Assembly (NCBI GenBank): GCA_016858145.1
Contig: JAEHOE010000023.1
Coordinates: 868,001 to 932,000, forward strand
Length of the DNA: 64,000 nt
Direction: 5' to 3'
DNA from: Edaphochlamys debaryana
Lineage: Eukaryota; Chlorophyta; Chlorophyceae; Chlamydomonadales
In this document: piece by piece, positions 19,297-32,135 of the stretch
How positions within the stretch are numbered: position 1 is the stretch's first letter
Layout: each line of letters opens with the position of its first letter
Made by a program: the position numbers and the translations under genes
Notes under the pieces: generated by a model
Seen by the model: the letters and a program-made list of their open reading frames with translations, nothing else
Databases searched by the model: none
What the model was told of the DNA's origin: nothing

Positions 19297-22200
19297 TCAC
19301 AACAGCCCCGCCGCAGCCCCTTCCCCATACCCCGCCTGCCTCCCACCCGCCCCTGCCCAAGCCCCTTCCCCCGCCCCTGCCCAAGCCCCTTCCCCCGCCC
19401 CCGCCACCTGCCCCAGCCGCGGCCCCATGACCTCCTCCACGAACTCCGCCACCGCCGCCCGCACAACAGGCTGGTGACTCATCAGCAGCACCAGCACCTC
19501 GGGCAGCAGCGCGAGCAGCCGCGCCTCGCGACCGCCCGCACCAACCGCACCCGCTGAGCTGTCCTCGTCCTCGCCTGCCGCCTGCGTGGGCGGCCCGTGC
19601 AGCAGCAGCAGCACGGCCCGCGCCAGCACGGCCGCGCGGACGGCGTGGTCCCAGGAGCTGCCGGGCAGGGAGGGGTCCAGCGGCGCGGGCTCCAGCGGGC
19701 TGAGCGCCGACGCCGCGTGGTGCGCCCCCGGCGCCGCCGCCTGTGCCGCCACCGCACAGCCCAGGATGTGGCGGCACAGCCCGTCCAGCTGAGCGCGCGC
19801 CTCCCGCCGCCGCCTCCGCCGCTCCGCGACGGCTGCGTGCCCGGCAGGGGCCGAGCCTCCGGTTGGGTCGTCTTGGTCGGGTGCGCAGCAGGCGAGGAGG
19901 GCGGAGAGGGCCCCGTCGGCCGCCTCCACCTCGAGACGGGCCAGGGCCGGGCGCATGGAGTCGTGGGCGGTGGCGGAGGTGAGCTGCACCTGCAGCGCGC
20001 GGAGGGCCAGGCAGGCACCCGCCAGGGCGCCGCTGGGGGCGGGGGTGGCGGCGGGGGGGGCGGCGGCGGAGGGTGCGGGGCCGCTGGAGGTGGGGAGCGC
20101 GGCGGCGGGTTGGCCGGCTGGAGAGGGAGGCTCGGCCGCGGCGGCCGCAGCGGCGGCGGGTGCGGCGGCGAAGGCGGAAGTGAGCGCTGGGCGCTGGGAG
20201 GAGGCGGCGGAGGGGGGCTCGGGCGACGCCTCCGGGGCCTCAGGTGCAGGCCCCTCGATCTCCGCCTCCGCCGACTGCTCCTCCGCGGCGTCAGTGGCTC
20301 CAGAAGCCTCCGCCGCCGGGCCCTCGCTGCGCTCTCCTGACGTTGCCAGCTCCCGCTCCTCCTCAGCCCCGTCCTGCTCATCCTCGCCTTCTGCCCCCGT
20401 CTTGCCTTCATCCTTGCCCTCCGCCTCCTCCGCCTCCTCCTCCCAGCCGTCGTTCCAGCCGCCGTCGTCGCCCTCGGCCTCCGCCACCGCCGAAAGGGCG
20501 CCGCTGGCACCCCGCGGCGCCTCCAAGCCCTCGCGCCCCAGCGGCCGCATCAACCCCTCGCCGCCCGAGCCCTCCTGCTCGCCGCCGCCGCCCTCCTCTG
20601 TCGCCCCCGCCTCCACATCCTCACCGCCCACCGGCAGCCCCTCCCGCGCTCCGCCCGCAGAAGCCGGCAGCACCAGCTCCTCCCGCGTGTTGAAGCGCAG
20701 CAGCTGCCGCGCCGCCCCCGCCAGCATCCCCACCAGCTGCTCCGTCACGTCCCAAGGCAGCGACCCCGCGCGCCGCGTTGCGTAGGCCGCCAGGCTCCGC
20801 ACCAGGAGCAACAGCATGCGGCAGCGGCAGCGCAGCCGCCGACACTCAGCGTCCGCAATGGCGCCGCCGGCGGTCGGCCGCGGGCCGCCAAACAGCGACG
20901 GCGGCGCGGCGGCGTGGCTGGTGAAGCTGGGGCTGGCCCCGAGCGGCCCGGCGCCGGCTCCGCCGGCGCTTCCGCGAGGGGACACCGGCGGGCTCGAGGG
21001 CCCGGGCCCGGCGCCGCCGGCGCTGCCCGCGGCGCGGCGCTCTAGGGCGTCCGCCTGTGCTGCGGACTCGGCGACCGCCGCCTGCAGCTGCGCGGCCCGG
21101 AGCCGGGCCGCGAAGGCCGTGACCAGGGCCAGCTCGGCCGCGAGGGTGGACCCCAGCAGGGGCAGCAGCACGGCCCAGCCGCGCGCCTGGTGCCGGGCCT
21201 GCTGCGGCTGGGGCTGCGGCTGGGACGGGAGGGCCTGGGAGGAAGGCGGCGCGAGGGAGGAGGATGCGGAGGAGGATGGCGGCGAGGAGGGCGCGTCGAA
21301 TCCTGCGCTGGCGCCGTCGCTGGCACCGTAGAGCGAGGCCCGCCCGAGCGGCAGCGGCTTTGGCGGCAGCGTGTGGGCGTGGGCGTGGGCGGGGAGCAGC
21401 ACGCCGCCGGTCACGTCGAGCAGGCGGGAGAGGTTGGCGAGGCCGGCCCGAGCCACCGCCTCGCACGGGTGTCGGAACCACAGGAGGCTCGTCTCGGCCA
21501 GCAGGCTCAGCAGCTCCCGGTGCAAGTCCGGCGGCCCGGCCTCAGCCACCAGCCCCACGCTACCGCCCGCCTCGCTGAACCCAAACCCGAACCCAGATCC
21601 GAAACCCGCGCCGCTGGATCCACGGCTCGCCGCCGACACGAGATCCGGATCCTCGTCCGAGCTGTCGCCGCCGCTGTCGCTGTCGGACACGCCGCCGCGG
21701 CGCTCCCGCTTGGCGATGCCGCGCGCCTCGGCCGCCTCCGCCAGTGGCCCAAGTTGTGCGGCCATGAGGGGGAAGAGCCGCTCCGCGCGCGCCTCGAAGG
21801 CTGCGGAGATGGACTCGAGCGGCAGGCCGGCGGCGGTGGCGGCGGCGGCCTCCTCCGGGTAGGCCTCGGGGTCCAGGGAGCGGGGCACCTGGGAGGTGTG
21901 GGTGGTGTGGGTTGTGGGATGTGTTTCGGGGTTGTTGGGATGGTGCAAGCGGGGTGGAATGTGCGTGTTGTGGGCGTGGGAGGTGTGGGCGTGGTGCGTG
22001 GGATGGTAAGATGCGACGGTGCAAGCGGGATGGGATGTGTGCGCGGGGTGGGCGCGCGATAGATACTGGTGCACGCTTGTGTCAAGTTAAGGTGAATTGT
22101 GTGCGGTGTGGGATGACGAGCCGGGCTGGGGCCCTGGGAATGGGTGCGGCGTCTGGGAAATGCTGTGGGCAGTGGAGAGACATGCCCATGCCGGGCACAC

Positions 22201-25200
22201 CCCCACACGGCCAGCCGTTGAGGCAGGTACCCCAGACGCCATGGGCACAGTGTACAACGCCCCCCCCCGTTTCCCCGCAACGTGATCCGCACACCGCACC
22301 TGGAAGGCCACGCCCGCAACCACGCGCCGGAGCATGACCCGCCACGCGCGCTGCCCCCACAGCGCCGAGTGCAGGCGCATGAGGTCCAGCGCCGCCTCCA
22401 GGCCTGCCGCCGCCAGCCGCGGCGCCGCCAGCACCGCCGCCGCCGGCGCCGCGGCGGAGGCGTTGGCGGCGTTGGGCGAGGAGGCGGCCACGTCAGCAAC
22501 CACCTCGAGCAGGAGCGCCCAGTCGTCGGCGGGGAGGGAGGTGAGGGGCACGTGGGCCGAGTGGGGGTACGGCAGGGAGCCGGAGGTGAAGGGCGTGGGC
22601 GCGGCGCCGCCGGCGGTGGGCGGGTGGGAGGGCAGGCGTGTGAGCGCTGGCGGCAGCGCCAACAAATCGAGGAGGTCGGGAGGAGGTGCCGTGGCGGCGG
22701 CGTGGACGCCGCCAGTGGACCGAGGGCTGAGCGGGCCGCCGCCGCCGCCGATGCTGGCGGCGGCGGGAAGCAGCGCCCCCGACGCCGTGCCGCCGCCGGC
22801 CTCCAGCGACGGCCGGCCGCCGATGCGACCGCTGTTGTAGCGGCGGAATCGCGCCGCGCTGGGCCCCGCCGGCGGCTGCGGCCGCTGTGCCAGACGGTCT
22901 CCCACCCGCACGAACAGGCGCACCGCCGACGGGGCCACGTCGGGGTGGGCCGTGTTCCGCACCGCCGTCAGAATGGCCCGCAGCGTCTCCCGGTAGCAGT
23001 CGTGCCCCGGCGGCGGCGGCGGCGCGGAGAAGCGCGTCGCCGGCGCCGCGCCCGGCGGCGGCGCAGGCCGGAACAGTGCAGCCACCGCCACCTCCAGCGC
23101 CGCCAGCGCCTGCTCGTACACCGCCGCCGCGCCGTCGCCGGCGGCGCGACGCAGCGCCTCCATGGCAACGCGCCAGCCGGCGCCCAGCGCCCGGGCATGG
23201 CTAGCCATGAGGTTCGCCACCGCCGCCAGCGCCATTGCCCGCACCGTGGCGTCATCCGACAGCCGCAGCACGGCCACAAAGGGCCGCAGCGCGCCCTCCG
23301 CCGAGCCCCAGGTCGAGTGCGTGAGCGGCTGCTGGTGTTGCAGCTGGACGGACGGCGTTGTGGTTGCGTGTGCGCCTCCGGCGGCGGTGGCGGCGGCGGC
23401 TGACGCCGCCGCCGCGGCGGCGGCGCGGGCCTCCCGGTCCAGGACCCGCAGCGCGAGGCCCCGGAGGGCGTCCACGGCCTGGGCCGCGATGGGCTGCGCT
23501 GGGTGGCATGCGGCCGCCACCAGGTGCGCTGACAGCACGGCCCACATCTTGGACCAGATGAGGCGGATGCGGCCGGCCAGGTTGAGGTGGGCCACCTGGG
23601 GTGGGATGGGGGTGGGGGAGGAGGGAGTGGGGGAGGGGAGGAGCTGGAAGGGTTGCGGGCAGAGGACACGTCGAAGACTTGGCGCTAGATAGGAATACCC
23701 CCCATTCTTATCCAAGGTTGTCTCCACCGCTGCCCCTCTAGCCCCCCTCCACCCCGCCCCTCCCTTCCCACCTCGACCAGGCGCTGCAGGCTGTAGACGC
23801 GGGGCGAGGGCGCGTCCAGCTCCTCCCGGCTGACGGCGCACAGCGCCCGCACAAACACCACCACCGCGTCACCGTCCAGGGAGGCGGAGCGGGAGTAGAC
23901 CTGAGCGGGGTGGGTGGGGGTGGGTATGAGTAATGGGGGCATAGGTGAGCAGCCTGAATACGATGCCCCCTGGGGCATGTGGGAAAGGGTGGTGTGGGGG
24001 CTGAGGGGATTGACTGTATTGCCGGATGCCGCTCTGGCGTGAAGGGGAGCACAGCGCGGCACAGATGGAGGGGGTTGGAGACAAGAGAGCGAGGGGCAAG
24101 GAAGCGCGAGGGGCCTGGTCCGCACCTGCTCCACAAAGGCCCGCCCGTCCGTGACCGCCCACATGGCCATCACGGCCCCCGGCATCACACGCACCGGCGG
24201 CGGCGGCAGGCTGGAAGGCCCGCCGCCGCCGCCGCCGGCACCCGCCGCGCCGCCGCCAGTCGCGCCCGGCCTGCCTGCCGCCGCCGTCACAGGCACGACC
24301 GCGCCGCGCGCGCCCGCCGCGCCGCCGTTGCTCGTGGGCGCGGCGCCGCCGCTGCTGCCGCCGCCGCCGCCCCACAAACCGCCGAAGACCTTACTAAAGA
24401 GCCCGCCGCCGTTGCTGCTGCCGGCCGGCGCGGCACCGCCGGAGCTCAAGGCCCCGCCCGCCGCCGCCGCCAGCCCCGCGCCCTGCCCCGCCATCGGCGG
24501 CGACATGAACGCGACCGACCCCGGGGTCTCCCCCGGCTGCAGCGGCCTCGCCACGGTCCGCACCAACGCCTCCAGGGCGCTTGCGGTCCTTAGAACCGTG
24601 GCCCAGGCCGATCCCAAGTTGCCTGCATCGGGGCTGCGTGCCGCGCCCATGACGGCCCGCAACGCCGCTAGTTGCTTGGCCGCCGCCGCCGTGCCAAACG
24701 GCGCTGGCGCCGCCACGCCCGCCGCCGCCGCGGCGGCGCCGACGGATGACTCGCACAGCTCCTCGCAGCCCGTTAGGCCGGCGAGTAGCGCGAGGCTGAC
24801 TAATGCGGTCAAGACCGGCTCGGAAGTCGAAGCGTCGGGGGCGCGGTCGATGGCGGCGACGAGGGCGGTTAGGATCGCCTCGCCCGCCACCATGAGCATG
24901 GGCCGCACGTGGGCGGCGTGGGTGCACGAGTGCCAGATGTTGGCCAGGCCCCCGTGGGCCCCGCCGTGGGCCCCGCCGGGCCCGGCCCCGCCGGCGCTGT
25001 TCCCCCGCGCCACCGCCAGCGCCGCCACCTCCATCAGCTGCTGCTGCTGCCGCTCGGCGTCCGACATCTGGGTGAGAGGGTAGGGAGGGAGTCATGTTGG
25101 GGGGGATGGAGTCAGAAGAGGAGGGGGTTCACTACCTAGCAAGCATTGCAATCAGGGCGGCGGCCGGCAAGCCCGATGCGCACCGAGGTCCGGGTCCGCT

Positions 25201-28200
25201 CCTACCTCCAGCCCCCACCCCCCGCCCCTCCCACTCCCCGGCCGCTCACCTGCTTGCGCCCACCCGAGCCCCGGAACGGAGCCGTCAGCGCCCTCAGCCC
25301 CAGCGCCGCCGCCAGCTTGTTCCCGGCGCCGCCGCCAGCGCCGCCGCGGCCCTTCCCCGCCGCCGCCGCCTTCGACGCGCCCGCCGGCGCGTCGCGTACG
25401 ACAATCTCCTTGGCCACGATGCGGTCGAAGATCCCCTCCAGCTCCGGCACGGGCAGGGCCGGCTCGTACACCCCCGCCGCGTCCTCCGAGGGCAGTGAGG
25501 TCATGGCCACGAACCCGGGCTTGTCCAGGCGCCGCTCCGCCAGGGGGTTGTGGGCGTCCGTGTTGAGCATGATGACGGCGAAGGACAGCACGTAGGCGGC
25601 GTCGGCGTTCTTGAAGCCTGGGGGTGGGGCCGGAGGGGGCGTGTTAGTACTGAGCGTGCAGCATGTAGGGTTATTGGGGCCGCCACCAACTCGACCCCGC
25701 TCGGGGTCCCTTGGGCCCACAATGACCTCTCCGGAGTCCCTGCGCCCCATAGTGACCCCCCTTCACCGTTCTTCCCACCCTCCCCACCCGAGTTGGGGTT
25801 GTCCCGCACGTATCGCTCCGCAAACGCCTCCATGAGTCGGTCAATCTTCTGCGCCTCGCCCGGCAGCCGGAAGGGCGACAGGAAGGCGCGCAGCGCGGCG
25901 TCGATGGTGAGGCCCTCGTAGCTGCGGGGTGGGATAGGGGGGGGGCTGGTTGGCGGGGAAAGGCGGGGCTGGTAAAGGGCCAAGGAGAGGACGTCGGCCA
26001 AACACGCCTTCACCCTCCTCTCAATTTTACCTCACCGCTCCATGTCCACGTACGCCCGCATGGTCGCCACCCCCCTCTACCCCCGACGCGTCGGCAAAAC
26101 ACACACGCCTTCCCCTCCTTCCCCCCCTCACCGCTCCATGTCCACGTACGCCCGCATAGCCGCCACCCCCTTCTCCCCCGGACGCGTCGGCATAACACAC
26201 ACGCCTTCCCCTCCTCCCCCCCCTCACCGCTCCATGTCCACGTACGCCCGCATGGCCGCCAGCTCGAAGTCCTCGTGGTGCCCCAGGTACTCCCCCATGG
26301 CCCCCGCCTCCAGGTCGGGCGCGTGGGCGCGCAGGAACACGGCCGCGCCGGAGGGGCTGTCCTCCACCACGCCGCTGCGGGGGGGGGGCGGGGGTTAGGG
26401 GGGGGAGAGGAGGGGGTAGGTTTGGGTTGGGCGAGTTTGTTGCCGAGCGGAGTCGCGTCGTGGGGTTGGTGGAGGGGTTGCTGGGTTGTTGAAGTGAATG
26501 CCGCAGCCCGCCCCACGCCGCCCCACGCCGGGTCCGCACCTGGATATGAGGAATCGCATGGCCTTGACGGGGCTGCCCCCGTTGAAGAGCGAGAAGCCGC
26601 GGCTGAGCGCGGACTTGGTCACCTGGGGAGGGGGGCAAGACGAGGCGAGAGGGGTGATACCCAACGTACGGTGGACATGTTCAAACAGACCCAGCTCTTC
26701 GTCTCCCTGACCTTCCTCTCGCCTTTCGCTCTCCGCCCCCGCCCTGCCCGCCCTGCAGACTCAACACCCCTCCCCCCTGGTCCCCCAAACTCCCCCCTTC
26801 CCCCTGTCTACACTCCGCCCCACCTTTGCCGCCTCGAACCTCTCCGCCTCCGTGGCGTCGCCCCCATTGGCGCTCTTGAGCGCGGCCGCCGCCGCCGCCA
26901 GCGCCGCCGCCGCCGCGTCCTTGCCCTCCGCCTCCTTGGCCTCGCCGCCCTGCGCCGACCCCTCCTCGCCGCCCCCGCCGCCGCCCTCCTTGAGGGGCGC
27001 TGCCCAGGCGTCCAGGCACCCCACCGTGGCCAGCAGGCACCTCAGGGCTGCGTCCCGCACCCCCGACAGCTGCCGGGCCGTGTCCGCCTGACGCGGCCCG
27101 GGCGGCTGCGGAGGGCCGTCCAGCTCCGCGCGCGTGGAGAGGCGCGCAAGGGCCTGCGAGGGTCGGGGGGGAAGGGGGAGGAGGAGCGGAGCGGAGGAGG
27201 GGCAGTGAGGGTGAGGGCCTTCAGCCACATCCCTTCCCCCTACGCCTCCTCCAGCCTTCGCCCCCCTTACCGCGCCCCCACAGGCAATGGCGCCCCACGC
27301 CTAAACCCCACGCCCACTGCCCCGATATCTTCCGGGCGCTCCAGTCTCTGACTCGTCAAAGCCCGCGCCCACTGCACCCCTCAACCCCCAGCCCACCGCA
27401 TCCCCGTCCACCCCCACCTGCACGGTCCGCTCAAACAGGTTGGGCGCCCGCAGGTCGCAGTCGTAGTTGACAAACAGGTCCACCAGCAGCTGCGGCTCCC
27501 CGCACAGCCCCCCCAGGCAGGGCAGCGCCGAGGCCACGGGCGCCAGGTCGCCGGGCGAGGCCAGCTCCCCCTCCAGCGGCCGGAGGAGGAGCAGGGGGTA
27601 GAAGGCGCCCAGCTCAGCCTGAAGGGGTGGGGTGAGGGGGTGTTTGTTGCTGAGCGGGATCGCGCCGACGCCAAGGAATCCTTGCTTGTATGGGGGGAGG
27701 GGGAGCAGGGGTGGGGAAGAGGGGGCGTTTGGTGCTGAGCGGGGGAGGGGGAGGCAGAGGTGAGAGGAAGGGCCTCACAGAACCCAGCAGACACAAATCG
27801 TGCTGCTCCTGTACGGTACCAAGCAGCCATCTGACTCCATTCCACCGAGCAAGAAGGGCCCCGCGCTCGCCTGCTCTCCCTGCCATACACCCCCTACTCC
27901 GCAAGCCCCACTCCACCCCTTGACCCGCCCCCTGCACCCCCACCCCATCGCCATGGATATTGGTATGCGCCAGTTTTTGGGTGGTAATGTGCTGCGCGTT
28001 GCATTTGCATGCTCAAAGCACCCCAGCGACCTGCCGGTTTATTTTCTGCGAGTACTTTGTGCTTCGGAATAGCCTTCAGCCGCAGCTGCCAACGCCACTT
28101 TCAGCTCCAGCCTGGACGCACGCCTCTTCGGACCACCGGACCTATCATGGACTACGTGGCGGTGTGTACCTTCTCCGGCAATCCCGCTAACACCGAGACG

Positions 28201-31144
28201 CTCTCCCGCTCAACTTCAAAGACCCCTTTCCCCCCCACCTTGAGCCCCCTCCGCAGCTTGGGCTGCATCAGCACCGCCGTGAGCAGCCGCACCGCCAGCG
28301 CAAAGGCGGCCGGGTCGGCGGGGGAGCAGTTCCTCAGCAGGGCCAGACACACGGGCTGGTGCAGGTGCCGGACAAAGTCGTCGCGCACGTTCTCCCAGCT
28401 GTTGGAGGGGATGGGGTGGGGGGTGGTGGGGGGTGGGCGGGTGGGTGGAGCGGCGTGTGGTGAGGGACTGGCACTTGCACGGGCTTGCGGGCCTCCTCAA
28501 TCCGCCCCTTGTGCCTCCACCTCCGCAGCCAGCTCTGCATCCCTGGCTGACCCCTGCCCCCCCTGCCCCGCCCCCCCCCTGCCGCCTCACTTGTGGATGG
28601 GGTTCTGCAGCACCTTGACCACCAGCTCCAGGGCCAGCAGCTTGCCGGCCTGTGTGGGGATGGGTGGGGGGTGGGAAGGTTGACGGGGATGGCGGCAAGA
28701 GGGTGAGCGGGGGGCCAGGAGTGCACAGCGGCTCCCAACCCCCAACCCCTTTTCCGGGAGCTAAGCAACCCATACGCCCCGCCCTTCCCCTTCCCCCTCC
28801 ACCCATCTCCCCTCTCCCCTCCCCTCCTCATTCCCCCCTCCGCACCCACCGCCAGGTACTTGTCCAGCTCCGTGACCCCCGCCTCCCGCGAGGCCAGGCG
28901 GCAGAAGGCCGTCACCACCAGCAGCACGTCCCGCTCGTTGGTGGAGAGCGGCCGGGGGGGAGGGGGTGCGTGGGGGTGGCCGTGCCCGGGCCCGGGCCCG
29001 TGGGCGTGGGGCCCGGCCGGGACGGGGACGTTGGTCTGGGAGTGGGACTGGTGGCGGGAGTGGTGGTGGTGGAAGGAGGAGTGGTGGGAGGGCAGGGCGT
29101 GCTGGGAGTGCTGGTGGGAGGCGGGGGGGTGGGGCTGCGGGTGCTGGGCGGCGTACTGCTGATACGTGTTGGCCGCATCGGGGCCGGCCGCAACGCCACC
29201 GGGGGCGACGCTGAAGGCGGGGCCGAGCCCGGCGCCGTTGAAGGGGCTGGGCACACCGCCGGGCGACGGCAGCTCCTGGCTCCCACGCGACAGGGAGGGC
29301 GAGGGCAGGGCCCCCGGCGCCATTGCCCCAGATGAGGAAGGCACGCGCAGCTGCGGCTCGGGCCCGGGGGCCCCCGCGGCGGGTGCGGGTGGGAAGCCGG
29401 CGCCGGGCGGCAGCGGCAGCGGCGGCGCGGGGGAGGCGATGGAGGGACCCGAAAGCAGGCCGGGTAGGGGCAGGCCGGCGGAGGCTGCCAGCCGGGCCGG
29501 GGGCGGCGTGGGGCCCGCGCTGGGCGGCGGGTGGCGCGTGCGGCCAACCACGGGCCCCTCCTCCTCCTCGGCCGGGCCCAGCCCCTCCTCCAGGCTGGTT
29601 GAGGGCCCTAGCGCCGCCTCCAGTCCTGCCAGATCACGTTGCTCTGCCAGCGTCGCCAGCTGCGCCGTGCGGCCGCCGTCGTCCTCGCCGCCGCTCTCGC
29701 TGCTGCTGCTGCCGCCGCCCTCCGCATCGCCGCCGCCACCGTTGTCGGCGGCGCCGTCAGACGGGGCCGGGGCCTCGGCGCCGCCGCCGGCGTCCGCCCC
29801 CATCGCGCCGGCGGAGGCCGCGCTGGCGGAGCGCTGTGGCGGCGGCGGCAGCGGCGGCAGCGGCGGCGCAGCGGCCTCCGCCACGCCGCTTGACGAGGAT
29901 TCCCGTTTGAAGTCCCCGGGTGCCGCCGCTGAGGCCCCGGGCGCCAGGGCTGGGTTAGAGTTGGATGCGTGCAGCCCGAGCGAAGGCGACGGGCGGCGTA
30001 GGTCGGACGCCGACGGGCCTGAAGAGGGCAGGCCTCCAGCGCCGCCGGTGCTTGGCCCCACAGCCCCCGCCCCGGCGCTGACCGAAGGCTGGCGGCTGTA
30101 CGCCCCACGGTCGCCCCCCATGGTCCCGTCTAGGGAGGAGCGGCGGGAGGTGGCACATGAAGAGCCGCCGAAGAGCTGTACGGCGGTGACGCGCTTAGTA
30201 ATGGTGTTGAGCATCTGCAGCAGCGCATTGGATGCCGTACGCTTGATGATGTCATCCTCGGCGCCGAGCGCCAGGTTGAAGACCATGCGTACGGCAGCGA
30301 GCAGGCAGTCGCCGTGCGCGACAAAGTGCTCGGCGGTCGTGAAGGTGAGCAATGCGCGGATGACGGAGAGTTGAAGGGCCTCGCCGCCCGCGCCCAACCC
30401 GTTGGCGCCCGTCTCTCCGCACTTGATGACGGTGCGGATGACGCGGGAGACCACGTCAGCGTCCGAGGCCGCACCCGATGACGAGGACTCGCCCTGGGGA
30501 CGTGGTCAGCGGACAAGGGGGTGCGGATGCGGGAGCCGCGCTGTTGGCCGGTGAGGATGAGGGAGACCTGGGGCCGTCATTGAGGAGTCTAGCCAGTTCG
30601 AAGCCCCTCCTTGCCAGCACGCAATGCGACGCACCTGCAGCCAGGCGTGTGCCACCAGCTTGTGCAAGCAGCCCAGCGCCGCCTCCAGGACTTTGGGGTT
30701 GGTCGACGCGCACGCCAGATACAGCGGATCCAGTACGGCAACTGCGAGAGAACCGTCGTACTGCAGGTGGCCCTGCTCGTGGTCGGTCAGCAGGTTGAGC
30801 ACCGTCTGCAGGCGGCACGGTGACGGGAGGAATAAGGGTTCAGCGACGGGGGCGCCTCACAAGAGCTGTCAGCAAGGGGCTGACGTTGTCGGCACACATA
30901 GAGCAGAGTGGGTAGAATCTTGAGGAAATGCGGGCAGGCAGCGGGGCCCCGACCCAGGTCGGGCGGGCTAGCGGGCAGGTGGGGGCACGCCAGAACCCCG
31001 CAGTAGCCAAGCGTGGCGGACCCGCCAACGGACCTGACACGCGTCTCGCAGGTCCTTGCACTCCTTGCTGCGGCCCCATGACTCCTTTTGAATGGCGGAC
31101 AGCGTCCGCTTGACGAATATCTCGAACGCCCGGTCGGGCTGCAT
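19297..31144 (-). CDS. BIG-type Sec7-domain ARF guanine-nucleotide exchange factor
   Basis: Activates ARF GTPases at the trans-Golgi/endosomes for vesicle formation. Fifteen phase-consistent exons: 31144-31034, 30805-30635, 30493-28850, 28649-28591, 28398-28239, 27618-27418, 27153-26824, 26622-26540, 26374-26228, 25921-25788, 25617-25250, 25067-24126, 23900-23772, 23595-22300, 21888-19297; 2788 residues against roughly 1700-1800 for plant BIG proteins. An N-terminal DCB region begins [20 protein letters not shown]. The HUS box reads [19 protein letters not shown] (about 764-782). The Sec7 domain (about 893-1080) has [47 protein letters not shown] with the catalytic Glu in GEAQ, and [18 protein letters not shown]-type helical repeats follow. 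The extra length is low-complexity Gly/Pro/Ser/His inserts in exon 3, exon 12 and the last exon. A 96-bp decoy array sits next to exon 9. The start is the ATG at 31144. Confidence 0.93.
26036..26259 (-). repeat. Exact 96-bp tandem array spanning an exon-intron boundary of BIG
   Basis: Two intronic units, 26036-26131 and 26132-26227, are each exactly 96 bp and nearly identical. Each starts with CGCTCCATGTCCACGTACGC, which is also the true end of exon 9 at 26228. Each unit therefore holds the last about 35 bases of exon 9, its donor, and the first about 61 bases of the intron. Because 96 is divisible by three, the three donors are in the same phase. Each unit also contains the AAAACACACACG or ATAACACACACG word seen in introns of other genes. 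Confidence 0.93.
26431..26461 (-). repeat. Shared intron block in BIG intron 8 (diverged copy)
   Basis: On the minus (sense) strand this reads GCGACTCCGCTCGGCAACAA, then ACTCGC, followed by a pyrimidine tract and the acceptor. It matches the block found in BIG intron 5 and in PPC2 introns 7, 14 and 18, in the same orientation relative to transcription and likewise toward the 3' end of the intron. Confidence 0.6.
27641..27673 (-). repeat. Shared intron block in BIG intron 5
   Basis: On the sense strand the block begins TGGCGTCGGCGCGATCCCGC and continues TCAGCAACAAACA, close to the 3' end of a 620-bp intron. It matches 49386-49418 in PPC2 intron 7 at 32 of 33 bases. A shortened second copy (GTTTGGTGCTGAGCGG on the plus strand) lies at about 27727-27742. 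Confidence 0.85.
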
Positions 31145-32135
31145 TGTTGCTGAATCGCGCTGGGCAGTGGCTCAGCCGCGCCCAGACGACTCTGGCTCCT
31201 GCTAAATGTCTACAAGCTCCTCATTGCGTCTGCTCGCATGATCGCGGCGCCAGCCCGCGACGCGAGTCCACTGTGCACCTGCCTCGGAGCAGTCCTGATC
31301 CGGGAGCACCGTGAGCCCTGCTGCTCTCCACGCTGTAATATCTAAATTTCAGTCAGCTAGCGGGGGGTCAGAGCAGCGCTGTCGCGACCAAGGCTTGCCC
31401 GATCGCTGCGTTTGCGGGGGTGCCGCTTGCTGTCTAGCTTGCCTCGCCAAGAAAAAGACAGAATGCGTGGATAAGCGTGCGCTGCACGCTGTCTAACGTG
31501 GCACGCAGAACAGATGGCGGGTTCTGCAGCGCAAGCGTTCGTGTCAACTGCTTCAGTAGGATTGCAGAGTGGGAACTACTCCTTCAGCGGAATGATGTGA
31601 TGCAAGCCAGCAGGGGCCCATTGCGGGAGTCACCGTGCCGCCCTGCCGCGGGGGCGATGCCGTGTGCGCTGCACGTACCCGCGACTGCCCCACGGGCAGT
31701 GGGGTGACTTGTGGAGTAAAAGCAGGGGAAAGCACGGCTGCGTAGATTTGTGGCCCTTTGACGTCTTGGCAACAGCGTCGTGCAGGAGGGCAGGTCGTCG
31801 AGAAGCGCGTGCCCGAGCGGGGCAAGCCGGGGTGAAGTGGGGAGGGGCGGGGTTGGCGGGGTTGGGGGCTGGTGATCCCCAGGTATCCCAGTCTCCCCTC
31901 TGCTGCCTCTCTGGCCTGTGCATCAGCCCGCCTTGTTTCAAACACCTTGCCACCGAGCCAGCAATGCCTCGACCGGACAGGGCCGTACCTGACCCGAGGA
32001 CCCAACCGAGTGGCAAGCGATGCTAGAAACACTCTGTATGGAAGGATCACAGAGGCCAAATAACACTGCTGTAGGACTGAAGGCGCTTGCGCTTGCGTAG
32101 AAGCACCGATTCTGTGCGCAAATGCTGGGGCCACA
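31145..32135. promoter_or_regulatory. Divergent promoter region, BIG / WDR20-like gene
   Basis: Nearly 1 kb separates the two outward-facing start codons. No supported gene lies inside. It must contain both promoters and 5' UTRs. Short AT-rich words occur (TAATATCTAAATTTCAG near 31337), but I cannot assign a TATA box. Confidence 0.5.

Noticed and set aside
19955..20785. 276-codon plus-strand frame within the BIG last exon
   Set aside because: It is antisense to a well-supported exon and consists of Ser/Ala/Pro low complexity, as expected from the GC-rich complement.
28147..28240. Plus-strand [13 protein letters not shown] peptide
   Set aside because: Short, inside a BIG intron on the opposite strand, with no partner exons.
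29166..30374. 402-codon plus-strand frame opposite BIG exon 3
   Set aside because: Antisense shadow; the minus strand carries phase-consistent exons and family motifs.
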